Part shown: positions 37,766 to 45,873 of the stretch, piece by piece
How the letters are laid out: every line of letters starts with the position of its first letter
Numbering within the stretch: the stretch's first letter is position 1
Origin: ZC4RG30 sp964455685
Lineage (GTDB): Bacteria; Pseudomonadota; Gammaproteobacteria; Steroidobacterales; Steroidobacteraceae
Assembly: GCA_964455685.1 (NCBI GenBank)
Contig: CAYVZE010000002.1
Coordinates: 1-64,000, forward strand
Reading direction: 5' to 3'
Length of the DNA stretch: 64,000 nt
Translations under genes and position numbers: made by a program
Notes under the pieces: generated by a model
Databases searched by the model: none
Told to the model about the DNA's origin: nothing
The model's input: the letters and a program-made list of their open reading frames with translations, nothing else

Positions 37766-38496
37766 CAGCGGGCAGGGGCAAGCGGCTCACACTGCTTGCG
37801 CTCTGCCTGTCCGGGATGCTGCTGTTCGGCGCGCTGGGGGTGTGGCAGCTGCAACGACTGGCATGGAAGCGCGACCTGATCACGCGGGTGGATGCACGCA
37901 TCCACGCTGAAGCCGTGCCGGTTCCTGCCCGCGCCACATGGCCCACGCTGGACCTGCACGACGCGGAGTACCGCCGCGTGCGCGCTGAGGGCCGCTACCT
38001 GCACGATCTCGACACGCTGGTGGACGCGGTCACGGAGCTCGGCCCTGGCGCGTGGGTGCTGACCCCTCTGGCAACGTCCGACGGCATCATCCTGGTCAAT
38101 CGCGGCTTCGTGCCGCCGGGGCAGCGGGATCCGGCCGCGCGCACTGCCGGAGAAGCGGGTGGCGAAGTGCAGGTGACCGGGCTGCTGCGCCGGAGCGAAC
38201 CCGGTGGCCGTATCCTGCGCGCCAACCGTCCCGACGAGGATCGCTGGTTCTCGCGTGATGTGGCGGCGATTGCCGCAAGGCGCGGACTGGAAGGACCCGT
38301 CGCGCCCTTCTTCATCGACGCCGATGCCCTGCCCGGGGTGGCCGCGCCGCGCGGCGGCATGACCGTGGTGCGCTTCCGCAACGCGCACCTTTCCTATGCG
38401 CTGACCTGGTTTGCGCTGGCCGGCCTCTGTGTGGTCGGCCTGGTGCTGCTGGCGGGATCACCGGCCCGCCTGGAAGCGGCGGGCCGGGAGGCCTGA
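37762..38496 (+). CDS. SURF1-family oxidase assembly protein
   Basis: 244 residues with a helix near each end (about 9-28 and 213-235) and a periplasmic beta domain between them, the SURF1 layout. Conserved pieces: LGVWQLQRLAWKRDLI, ILVNRGFVPPG, and the helix 2 approach HLSYALTWFALA. SURF1/Shy1 proteins help insert haem a or copper into subunit I. The GTG start overlaps cyoD (GTGA). No cyoE (haem O synthase) gene follows, so haem O/A synthesis must be encoded elsewhere. Confidence 0.93.
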   Translation: MTAGRGKRLTLLALCLSGMLLFGALGVWQLQRLAWKRDLITRVDARIHAEAVPVPARATWPTLDLHDAEYRRVRAEGRYLHDLDTLVDAVTELGPGAWVLTPLATSDGIILVNRGFVPPGQRDPAARTAGEAGGEVQVTGLLRRSEPGGRILRANRPDEDRWFSRDVAAIAARRGLEGPVAPFFIDADALPGVAAPRGGMTVVRFRNAHLSYALTWFALAGLCVVGLVLLAGSPARLEAAGREA

Positions 38497-38497
38497 G

Positions 38498-39283
38498 TTA
38501 CTTGCGCGGTGGCTGGAAGATGGGCTGCGAGCCATCGACCACGCGGCCGGTCTTCAGCGCCTCGATCTGTTCCGGCGTGCCCGGCGGCGCGAAGTAGGCG
38601 CCCACCTCGTCCCGGTCCGGCCTGAACACATTGCCGCTCACCGGGTTGGGGTAGTGGAACGGCACGATGTAGTAGGCCGGGTAGGTCAGGTAGATGGTCG
38701 AGGGCGGCAGGTCCGGCGGCGGATCGAACTTGTCCGGCCAGGTGTTGTTCAGGGCGTTCTTCGCCCAGCCTTCCCAGCTGGTGTACATGGTGAACGGACC
38801 GGTGAGGCGGCTGATCTTCCACACGCCGTTCTCCTTGCGGTACTCGTTCTCGTACAGCGGCAGGCCCCAGCCGCCGACGCTCATTACATAGGCGCGGGCG
38901 CGCATCCAGCCCCTGGTGCCATCGGCCGAGATGTCGGGGATGGTCTGGAACTGCATGTGGTTGGCCAGCGAGTTCTCCTTGGCGCCATCCGGGCCGAAGG
39001 CCACCTGCATGTATTCCAGCACCCGCTTCTTGCCGAGGAACAGACCCTTGCCGCCGATCTCGAGCGTGGCGTCCTCGGCGAACAGGTCTGCGAGCTGCGT
39101 CCACTGGCTCTTGTCCACGAAGTAGCCATAGGTGCGCTGCAGGCGCTCGATGGCATGCATGTCCTCAAGCACGGTGATGCGCTTGTCGAGCTCGTCGACG
39201 CGCTGCTCCAGCGTCTGCGCGGACAGTGGCGCCGCCGCGGTGAAAGCCGCCAGCGCGGCCAGCAGGGTGGTCTTCTTGATCAT
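38498..39283 (-). CDS. secreted SnoaL-like protein 4 of 4 (longest paralogue)
   Basis: A 261-residue Sec-exported protein (signal ending PLSAQ). After a short coiled-coil (LEQRVDELDKRITVLED) comes the SnoaL/NTF2-like domain (about 45-165; YGYFVDKSQWTQLADLFAEDATLEIGG...) ending YRKENGVWKISRL. The C-terminal extension has WEGWAKN, PPSTIYLTYPAYYIVPFHYPNPVSGN. It is last of the four-gene minus-strand operon and overlaps the preceding gene by ATGA. No catalytic function is assigned; the SnoaL fold serves isomerases, dehydratases and binding proteins. It is convergent with the SURF1 gene, one base apart. Confidence 0.85.
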   Translation of the reverse strand: MIKKTTLLAALAAFTAAAPLSAQTLEQRVDELDKRITVLEDMHAIERLQRTYGYFVDKSQWTQLADLFAEDATLEIGGKGLFLGKKRVLEYMQVAFGPDGAKENSLANHMQFQTIPDISADGTRGWMRARAYVMSVGGWGLPLYENEYRKENGVWKISRLTGPFTMYTSWEGWAKNALNNTWPDKFDPPPDLPPSTIYLTYPAYYIVPFHYPNPVSGNVFRPDRDEVGAYFAPPGTPEQIEALKTGRVVDGSQPIFQPPRK

Positions 39284-40011
39284 CGTACGGCTCCCGTGAC
39301 GCTGTCGGCCGCCTGCGGCAGGTTGTCCAGCGGCTTGCCCGTGACCGGATGCGGATAGCTGAACGGCGGAATGTACTGCCCCGGCATGGTGCGGTAGACC
39401 ACGGTGGGCGGCCGGTCGGGCGGGAACAGCGCGCTGGGGCCTTTCATCGGCAGCAGCGAGCGTGCCCAGCCGCGGTCGTAGTCGGTGAACGCGGTGGGAT
39501 AGAAGTGCAGGCGCTTGATCTTCCACACGCCGCCTTCCTTCACGTATTCGTTCTCGTAGATGCCCACGCCCCAGATGCCGTTCTGGCCGGGCTCGGCCAG
39601 CTGCACAGGGCCCTGGAAACGTCCCCTGGCGGTGCGTCCGTCCGCCGCCACGGTGATCACCGGCTGCAGCATCATGTGGTTGTTGAGGTAGCCGGGGGCC
39701 AGTCCTTCCGGGCCGAACAGCAACATGGCCTTGCGGATGCGTTCAGGTCCCACGTATACGCCGCTCTGGCCGTACTCGAACTCGCCGTTGCGCGCGAACA
39801 GGCTGGCCGCCTCGGCCCACAGGCCCTTGTCAAAGTAGTAGCCGAAGGTGGCAGTGAGGTTCTCGACGGCGTCGATGTCTTCGAGGCGCGCCACGCGTTC
39901 ACGGTATGCGGCGAGGCGCTCGGCGGCGGACTGGGCCGAGGCAGGCATGGCCATCGGCAGCGTGGCGCCCAGCGACAGCGCCAGGCACAGCAGGAGATGA
40001 CGGGGGCGCAT
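39280..40011 (-). CDS. secreted SnoaL-like protein 3 of 4
   Basis: A 243-residue exported paralogue (signal ending PASAQ). It has the same order as its neighbours: short helix, SnoaL-like domain (FGYYFDKGLWAEAASLF...GVYVGPERIRKAM), closing strand YVKEGGVWKIKRL, and a C-terminal extension with YDRGWAR, PPTVVYRTMP and PPFSYPHPVTGKP. It overlaps both neighbours by ATGA. Ligand and reaction are unknown. Confidence 0.86.
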   Translation of the reverse strand: MRPRHLLLCLALSLGATLPMAMPASAQSAAERLAAYRERVARLEDIDAVENLTATFGYYFDKGLWAEAASLFARNGEFEYGQSGVYVGPERIRKAMLLFGPEGLAPGYLNNHMMLQPVITVAADGRTARGRFQGPVQLAEPGQNGIWGVGIYENEYVKEGGVWKIKRLHFYPTAFTDYDRGWARSLLPMKGPSALFPPDRPPTVVYRTMPGQYIPPFSYPHPVTGKPLDNLPQAADSVTGAVR

Positions 40012-40715
40012 CACTTCAGGACTCCTTTCACGGGCTTGCCGGTCACCGGGTTCGGCGCCTGGAAGGGCGGCACCTGCACCTCCGGGAAGGGGCGGTAGCT
40101 GACCGTGGACGGACGGTCGGGCGGGAACTGCTTCGAGGTTTCGCTGGGAGCCAGTCCTTCGCCGGGCTTGAGCCGGGCCCAGCCCTTCTCGTAAGGCACC
40201 ACGAAGTTCACGAACAGGTGCAGCGAGCGGATCTTCCACACGCCGTCTTCCTTCACGTAGACGTTCTCGTAGATGCCGTCGCGCCACTCGGCGTGCTGCT
40301 TGTACTGGCCAAGCATGCCCTGGTCGCGCCAGCGCGCGGTGGCGGTCCTGCCGTCGGCCGACACGAATACGGCCGGCTGCAGGGTGATCCACTCGTTGAG
40401 CTGGCCGTAGACCAGGCCCTCGCGGTTGCCGTGCAGGCGCTTGAGGTACTCGCGGATGCGCTCCCGGCCCACGTAGACGCCATCCAGGCCGATCTCGATG
40501 CTGCCGTCGCTGGCGAACAGGTCGGCGGCTTCTCCCCACAGGCCGCGGTCCACGTAGTAGCCGAAGGCGCGTTGCAGCTTCTTGACGGCGCGCGCGGCTT
40601 CCAGCTTCTCCACGCGTGCGGTCAGCGCGGCGAGCTCGGCCTCGACGTTCTGGGCCGGCAGCGCCGCGGGCGTGAGCAGCAGCGCGGCGAGCCCGGCGAT
40701 CATCAGTTGTTTCAT
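40011..40715 (-). CDS. secreted SnoaL-like protein 2 of 4
   Basis: A 234-residue exported paralogue (signal ending ALPAQ). It shares FGYYVDRGLWGEAADLF, GVYVGRERIREYL, GIYENVYVKEDGVWKIRSLHL, YEKGWARL and PNPVTGKPV with its neighbours. The ATG at 40715 has GGAG six bases upstream. An ATG at 40742 would overlap the previous stop by ATGA, like the other junctions, and add nine residues; both are possible. Unknown function. Confidence 0.85.
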   Translation of the reverse strand: MKQLMIAGLAALLLTPAALPAQNVEAELAALTARVEKLEAARAVKKLQRAFGYYVDRGLWGEAADLFASDGSIEIGLDGVYVGRERIREYLKRLHGNREGLVYGQLNEWITLQPAVFVSADGRTATARWRDQGMLGQYKQHAEWRDGIYENVYVKEDGVWKIRSLHLFVNFVVPYEKGWARLKPGEGLAPSETSKQFPPDRPSTVSYRPFPEVQVPPFQAPNPVTGKPVKGVLK

Positions 40716-40738
40716 GGTTTCTCCGTTGCGGCGCATGT

Positions 40739-41362
40739 TCATTGCGGTCCAGCGCGGCGCTGGCGGATGAACTGCATCCATTCTTCTGCGGTCGGCATCA
40801 CAGGATAGTCCACGCGGCGAAGGATCTTCCATTCCCCGTCCTCGCGGACCAGCTCATCCTCGTAGCGTCCGGCCAGCATGGGCACGGGCTCGCCATGGGG
40901 TCCGCGCATCACCAGCAGGTGGCGCGAGCGCGCGGTGGCGCGGTCGCCCTGCAGGTCGACCTGCGGGTTCGAGGTGATGTGGTAGCTCTCGTTGTTGGTG
41001 AAGCCCGGCGGCGTCGGGCCGTACAGGTCGATGAGCATCTGGTGGATGGCTTCGCGGCCCTTGAAGGTGCGGTTGCCGTTCACCCATTCGCCCTCGCGCG
41101 CGAACAGCGCGGCATAGGCCTCGTAGTCCCGCGCGTCCTGGCTGGCGGAGTAGTCCACCAGCAGGCGGTGGATGGCCAGTTCGTCCTCCACGCGCTGCAG
41201 GCGCTGCGCGAGGTCGGCCTGGCCGGGGCCGCCACCGCAGCCCGACAGCAGCGTGGCGAGCAGCAGCGGCACGGTCCTGCGGCATCCCGCGGCGAAACCG
41301 CTGTCAACGCGCCTGGTTCCCCGCGACCCCTGTTGTCGTTGCTGGCCTGATGCGCCGGCCAT
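40739..41362 (-). CDS. SnoaL-like lipoprotein, 1 of 4 in operon
   Basis: A 207-residue lipoprotein (lipobox LLSGCGG) with one SnoaL-like domain (about 60-180): LLVDYSASQDARDYEAYAAL, FKGREAIHQMLIDLYG and EDELVREDGEWKILRR. It lacks the P-V-T-G C-terminal extension of the three downstream paralogues. GGGGGAGG sits five bases before the ATG. It is the first gene of the operon, so it may anchor or present the soluble paralogues at the membrane (inference). Confidence 0.84.
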   Translation of the reverse strand: MAGASGQQRQQGSRGTRRVDSGFAAGCRRTVPLLLATLLSGCGGGPGQADLAQRLQRVEDELAIHRLLVDYSASQDARDYEAYAALFAREGEWVNGNRTFKGREAIHQMLIDLYGPTPPGFTNNESYHITSNPQVDLQGDRATARSRHLLVMRGPHGEPVPMLAGRYEDELVREDGEWKILRRVDYPVMPTAEEWMQFIRQRRAGPQ

Positions 41363-41466
41363 CGGACCTCCCCCACCCGCATCCTGGCCCGGAGTATGCC
41401 CGCGCCGGCCCGGCAGTGGCCACCCGGGGCGGGCGCAGGGCCGGATACCGAACCGGATCGCCCGGC

Positions 41467-41472
41467 TATACT
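41467..41472 (+). promoter_or_regulatory. candidate -10 element (TATACT) for rdgC
   Basis: TATACT lies 28 bases before the rdgC ATG. The -35 region is poor. The same hexamer occurs ahead of the RND efflux operon at 52423. Confidence 0.4.
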
Positions 41473-41499
41473 GCGCCGCCCTTCGTGACCGTCTGCGCC

Positions 41500-42432
41500 A
41501 TGTTCTTCAAGAATCTCTGCCTGTACCGCCTGCCGGCTTCCTGGGATATCAGCGCCGCCGACCTGGAAGCGCGCCTGGATGCCCGCCCGCTCAATCCCTG
41601 CGGGCACTTCGACATGCTGACCCGAGGCTGGGTGCCGGTGGGGCCCACGGCGCGGCGGCTGCACACCGTGGGCAACCACCAGATGATCGCGCTGGGCGTG
41701 GAGCAGAAGATCCTGCCGGCCTCGGTGATCCGCCAGGTGGCCGCTGACCGCGCGGTGGAGCTGGCGGCGGAGCAGGGTTTCCCCGTGGGACGCAAGCAGA
41801 TGCGCGACCTGAAGCTGCGCGTGACCGAGGAGTTGCGCGCCCGCGCACTGGTGAAGCGCCGCGTGACGCATGCGTGGATCGACCGCGACAACGGCTGGCT
41901 GGTGGTGGACGCCGCCGGCGTGGCGCGGGCCGAGGAAGTGGTGGAGACGCTGCGCGACACGCTGGGCGGGTTCGCCGCCACGCTGGTCAATACGTCGCAG
42001 TCACCGCGGGCGGCCATGGGTCGCTGGGCGACCACCGGCGAGGTCGGCCACCACATCAGCGTCGATGACGAACTGGAGCTCCAGGCGGTGGACGGCTCCA
42101 AGGCCACCATCCGCCACGTGCGCCATGCCTTCGACCAGGCGCATGTCCGCCAGCACCTCTCCCGCGGCTTCATGGCCACCCGCCTGGGCCTGACCTGGAA
42201 CGGCCGCATCTCCTTCGTGCTGACCGACAAGCTGCAGGTGAAGCGCCTGGACTTCATGGAGATGAAGGAAGCGGGCGCTTCGGAGGAAGGCCAGGACGTC
42301 GACCCGCTGGAGCAGTTCGACATCGACTTCGCGGTGATGAGCGGCGAGCTGGCGAAGCTGCTGGCCGACCTGCTGGAGGCGCTGGGCGGCGAGGCTTCCG
42401 CCGAGGCGCCGCCGCAGGTGTCCGCCGCCTGA
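41500..42432 (+). CDS. rdgC: recombination-associated protein RdgC
   Basis: 310 residues, close to E. coli RdgC. A ring-shaped DNA-binding protein that limits RecA activity. The start MFFKNLCLYRL, FDMLTRGWVPVG, VGNHQMIALGVEQKILP and SRGFMATRLGLTW...FVLTDKLQVKRLDF are hallmark blocks. It acts in the cytosol. RdgC is restricted mainly to beta- and gammaproteobacteria, which helps place the host. It ends seven bases before the convergent transglycosylase gene. Confidence 0.96.
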   Translation: MFFKNLCLYRLPASWDISAADLEARLDARPLNPCGHFDMLTRGWVPVGPTARRLHTVGNHQMIALGVEQKILPASVIRQVAADRAVELAAEQGFPVGRKQMRDLKLRVTEELRARALVKRRVTHAWIDRDNGWLVVDAAGVARAEEVVETLRDTLGGFAATLVNTSQSPRAAMGRWATTGEVGHHISVDDELELQAVDGSKATIRHVRHAFDQAHVRQHLSRGFMATRLGLTWNGRISFVLTDKLQVKRLDFMEMKEAGASEEGQDVDPLEQFDIDFAVMSGELAKLLADLLEALGGEASAEAPPQVSAA

Positions 42433-42439
42433 CCAGCGG

Positions 42440-43879
42440 CTATTCGAACAGCTTCATCACGTTCAGGTACTTCTCCACGTACCAGCGGTTCTCGTTGTTG
42501 TAGCGGGGCATGGACACCGGGCGCACGCCGGTGGCTGCCTGCCGCCACAGGCAGGGGCAGCGCACGGGCTTCGCCGGCTGCTGGCCCGGCCGGGCGAGCT
42601 CCTGGAGCGGGATGCCGGCCTTCTTCACCACGTTGTACAGCCGCGTCACGTTGCGCGGCCCGCCGTTGTAGGCGGCCACGGGGAAGATGCCGAGCAGCAG
42701 CGGGTCGTGGCGGAAATTCGCGCGAATGTCCTCGCGCATCTGCGCCAGCTCGATGTCCAGCAGGCAGATGGCGGCCTTCATGGCATTGAGCAGGTTGGTG
42801 GCGCCGCGCTGGAACACGGGGTCCAGCTTCGCCGCCGGGCAGCGGCGTACCACCATTGAATACGTGCCGTTGCCGCGCCGGTCGGTGAACTGCATCGGGC
42901 CGACCGCCGAGGCGGTGGAGACGCTGTAGCGGTACGCCTCGCCGCGCTTCAGGCCGTACTGGTTCAGCACCTGCTCGAAGGCTTCCAGGCCGCGGTTGGT
43001 ATAGATGGTGTCGTCGGTCTGCTCGATCACCGCCAGCATGGCCACCAGCTCGGGCGGGATCACGTCCGAGAGCAGCTCGCCGGGATAGGCCAGGCTGGGC
43101 GCATAGGCCTCGCGCAGCTCCTGGCTGGCCTGGCGCGCGGTTTCCAGCAGGTACTGGCGGCCGCCCTCCACGAACATCGGGTCGAAGGTGTCCTCGGTGA
43201 AGGGCAGGTAGATGATGGGTTCGGCGGTCTCGGCCACCTTGCGCCACTGCCGCTTCGAGATCAGCGCACTGTCGAAGACCGGGAACTTGCGGCCATAGAC
43301 CTTCAGCGGCTCGCCGTCGCGCGAGAAGGAGAGCATCAACCGCTCGGCGCCGGTGCCATTGACGTGCCGCCCCTGGATGCCGGGCGTGCGCACCAGGATC
43401 TTCAGCGGCTTGCCGCCGGGCCTCCACCGCACCGGCGGCCGCGGAATCTCCACGTGGGCAATGATCCAGTCCTTGTCGCGCTCGCTCCACAGCGCGAACA
43501 GCACCGGCCGGCCGCGCAGCACTTCCGAGCGGCCCCGGCCGGTGAAGAAGTACTCCAGCCCGGCTTCCTGCAACAGCTCCTGTGCCTGCACCACCAGGTC
43601 GCGGATGACCTCGTGGCGGCGCGGGGCGCGGCCGGAGACGATGATTTCCTCCAGCTCGTCCACCGCTTCATGGGATTCGGGCGTCTCGGATCCGGCCACG
43701 TCCAGCGAGACCTCACCCTCGACCTGCAGCGAATCCTCGATCTCGCCATGGGCCGAGGCGACTTCGAAGGCCAGTTCCTCGGACTCATCGAGCACGGGCG
43801 CGGTGCTGCAGGCCGCCGTGGCCAGCAAGGTTGCAAGGAAAAGGGAACGGAATGCGGAAAGCGGAGACGTGATGGTCAT
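42440..43879 (-). CDS. lytic transglycosylase, lipoprotein
   Basis: A 479-residue outer-membrane-type lipoprotein (lipid Cys24 in TAAC) that would cleave peptidoglycan. The N-terminal 200 residues are an acidic linker plus a domain of unknown type. The SLT/goose-lysozyme-like domain covers about 270-440: VIPPELVAMLAVIEQTDD with catalytic Glu286, VSTASAVGPMQFT and YNGGPRNVTRLYN. The split between E-x-T and GPMQF is longer than in MltC/Slt70. The C-terminal WYVEKYLNVMKLF is typical of the clan. No partner gene is adjacent. Confidence 0.87.
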   Translation of the reverse strand: MTITSPLSAFRSLFLATLLATAACSTAPVLDESEELAFEVASAHGEIEDSLQVEGEVSLDVAGSETPESHEAVDELEEIIVSGRAPRRHEVIRDLVVQAQELLQEAGLEYFFTGRGRSEVLRGRPVLFALWSERDKDWIIAHVEIPRPPVRWRPGGKPLKILVRTPGIQGRHVNGTGAERLMLSFSRDGEPLKVYGRKFPVFDSALISKRQWRKVAETAEPIIYLPFTEDTFDPMFVEGGRQYLLETARQASQELREAYAPSLAYPGELLSDVIPPELVAMLAVIEQTDDTIYTNRGLEAFEQVLNQYGLKRGEAYRYSVSTASAVGPMQFTDRRGNGTYSMVVRRCPAAKLDPVFQRGATNLLNAMKAAICLLDIELAQMREDIRANFRHDPLLLGIFPVAAYNGGPRNVTRLYNVVKKAGIPLQELARPGQQPAKPVRCPCLWRQAATGVRPVSMPRYNNENRWYVEKYLNVMKLFE

Positions 43880-43965
43880 GCCGCAATCAGCTTAACCCGG
43901 CGGCGGCGGTTTTCCGTCGCGCTGTGTCACGGAACCGGCACGCGCGAGAGCGGCCCCGTAAGGGG

Positions 43966-45033
43966 TCAGCGCAGGGCCAGCGCTTCCTCCACCACGCTGC
44001 GGTCGATGAACTTGGCCAGTTCCTCGCGGCTGCGGGCCGGCCGGTTGCTCACCGAGGCCAGCCAGGCCTCCTCGGTCTCGAGCACGTCGAGCATGTCGGG
44101 GATGATGTGGACCGGGAACCCGGTCTCCGGCCACCCCCAGCGGATCTGCTCGACGGACATGGGAAGGATGCCGGCGAGATAGGGCAGCCATGCTTCCGGG
44201 TCCTTCTTCAGCGCCGCCGAGGCGTCGGCCACCGCGCGCACGAAGCGCACGATGGCGCGGCGCTTGTCCGGGTCGGCAAGGTCGGTGGCGCGGGCGTGCA
44301 GGTTGAAGGCCTCGCGGTACACGCGCCGGTCCTGCAGCACGATGGCATCATCGCCCAGCATGCGGACCGCGGCTTCCGGCTCCGGTTCGAAGGTGACGAT
44401 GACGTCCACTTCGCCCCGGGCCAGTGCCTCGGCGCCCGTGAAGCGGCGCGGCGGACGCGGGCCCGGGGAAGCAGCGGCCGGGGCGGGCGCGCCCTGGCCG
44501 GCAGCCGGCGGCTGCGAGGCGGACGCAACGATGGTCACGTCGTCCTCGTCGAGGCCCACGCTCCTGAGCATGGCAACGAGGTAGTAGTGCGAGGAAGTCA
44601 GGCGCGGCACCAGCACGTGCTTGCCCTTGAGGTCGCGGAGGCTGCTGATGCCGGCAGAACGGCGCGCCACCAGACGGTAGAAGCTTTCCGACACCGTCAT
44701 GATGATTCGCAGGTCGGGGTTGGTGACGGACTCGCGCAGCAGCTGGGTTTCCGCATTGGTGGCCACGTCGGTGTCACCGCGCGTGATGCTGGCCACGCCG
44801 CCGGAAGCGACTTCGAGCGGTTGTGGGTAGAACCCCTGGGTAGCGACCAGCACCGGCGAGAGCTCGATGAAGCGCGCGCCCGCGACGCGGATGGGCGCCA
44901 GCGGCGCGTCGTCCCCGGACAGCGGCCGCGGGGTCGAGGCACAGGACGCCAGCAGCAGCGCAGTTGCGGCAAGCAGGCCCTTGAGCAGGAGGGTGAGGCG
45001 ATCGCGGACGGGAACCGGCTGGACGGTGCGCAT
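43966..45033 (-). CDS. orphan ABC-type substrate-binding lipoprotein (NMT1/SsuA-like)
   Basis: A 355-residue periplasmic lipoprotein (lipobox LLASC). The two-lobed fold resembles nitrate/taurine/thiamine-precursor binders: GGVASITRGDTDVATNAE, LRDLKGKHVLVPRLTSSHYYLVAMLRSVGLDEDDV, EVDVIVTFEPEPEAAVRMLG. A Pro/Ala-rich insert lies at about 190-215. No ATPase or permease gene lies beside it, so it is an orphan or works with a distant transporter. GGGAG precedes the ATG. Confidence 0.86.
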   Translation of the reverse strand: MRTVQPVPVRDRLTLLLKGLLAATALLLASCASTPRPLSGDDAPLAPIRVAGARFIELSPVLVATQGFYPQPLEVASGGVASITRGDTDVATNAETQLLRESVTNPDLRIIMTVSESFYRLVARRSAGISSLRDLKGKHVLVPRLTSSHYYLVAMLRSVGLDEDDVTIVASASQPPAAGQGAPAPAAASPGPRPPRRFTGAEALARGEVDVIVTFEPEPEAAVRMLGDDAIVLQDRRVYREAFNLHARATDLADPDKRRAIVRFVRAVADASAALKKDPEAWLPYLAGILPMSVEQIRWGWPETGFPVHIIPDMLDVLETEEAWLASVSNRPARSREELAKFIDRSVVEEALALR

Positions 45034-45204
45034 GAAGCTGCTCCCTGGGCTTTTCGCCCGAGACTAGCCGCTGCATGGCCGGCCGTGTCCAGCAATCCGG
45101 GCATTGCTTCCCCGGTGGACAAGAAACTGCAGCCGCAGGGGAAAGTGCGGCACGCGCTATGCTTCGGGGCTTGATCCCGCATTGCCCAGGAGAAAGGTTC
45201 ATCC

Positions 45205-45759
45205 ATGTCCATCGTCCTGACCGAGTTCGCGCGGCCGCGCCTGTTCCCTGCCCAGCCCCGCCGCAACACCATCCAGGACATCACTGCCGAGGAGTTCGAG
45301 CGCTACCTGAACGAGCACGAGCCGCTGAAGGTCCTGCCCGGCTACGCGCCGTTCTGCGTGCTGCACGTCCACCGCAACTGGACCTCGACACGCTGCCTGA
45401 CGGTGCCCATTACCGACGCGAACCGTCACCTGCTGCGCTCGGACTACGAGGCCCGCAACAGCCGCGAGCTGCCGGTGCTGGTGCGCTGGTTCGAAGGCGT
45501 GGAGCCGCCGGTGGCGAACTACCTGATCCCCATCCTCTACAGCCGTGAGCAACTGGCCAGGGAGGGTTCGCCCATCGACGCGGACTGGGGCGTGGTGGGC
45601 TGCATGTACACCAGCGAACCGGAGGAGATCCCGATGGCGCCGATCACGATGATGCGCAATGCGCTCGGCGTGGAGGAGGGCGGATCAGGCGTGCCGCTCG
45701 ACCGCGATGCCTACCGGCGCAGCGTGGAGTTCTGGAGCCGCAATGCCAACTGGCGCTGA
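45205..45759 (+). CDS. DUF3228 family protein
   Basis: A 184-residue cytosolic protein highly conserved over its full length (NTIQDITAEEFERYL, VLPGYAPFCVLHVHRNWTST, ADWGVVGCMYTSEPEEIPM, GVEEGGSGVPLDRDAY). The biochemical role is unknown. AGGAGAAAGG precedes the ATG. It is divergent from the orphan binding-protein gene. Confidence 0.93.
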   Translation: MSIVLTEFARPRLFPAQPRRNTIQDITAEEFERYLNEHEPLKVLPGYAPFCVLHVHRNWTSTRCLTVPITDANRHLLRSDYEARNSRELPVLVRWFEGVEPPVANYLIPILYSREQLAREGSPIDADWGVVGCMYTSEPEEIPMAPITMMRNALGVEEGGSGVPLDRDAYRRSVEFWSRNANWR

Positions 45760-45873
45760 TCCGTCCGGCCGGTCCTTGCTGCATCGCCGCGGTTATCGCT
45801 CAGGCGAGGGATGCTGGTACGGCAACCGGGCGCAGGTCCATACTTGCCGCGGTTCCACGCCCGAGGCGAATGC

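Noticed and set aside
43630..43660. EEIIVSGR in the transglycosylase N-terminus taken as a TonB-type signal
   Set aside because: No receptor domain follows; the protein is a lipoprotein with an SLT-type domain, so the likeness is probably chance.
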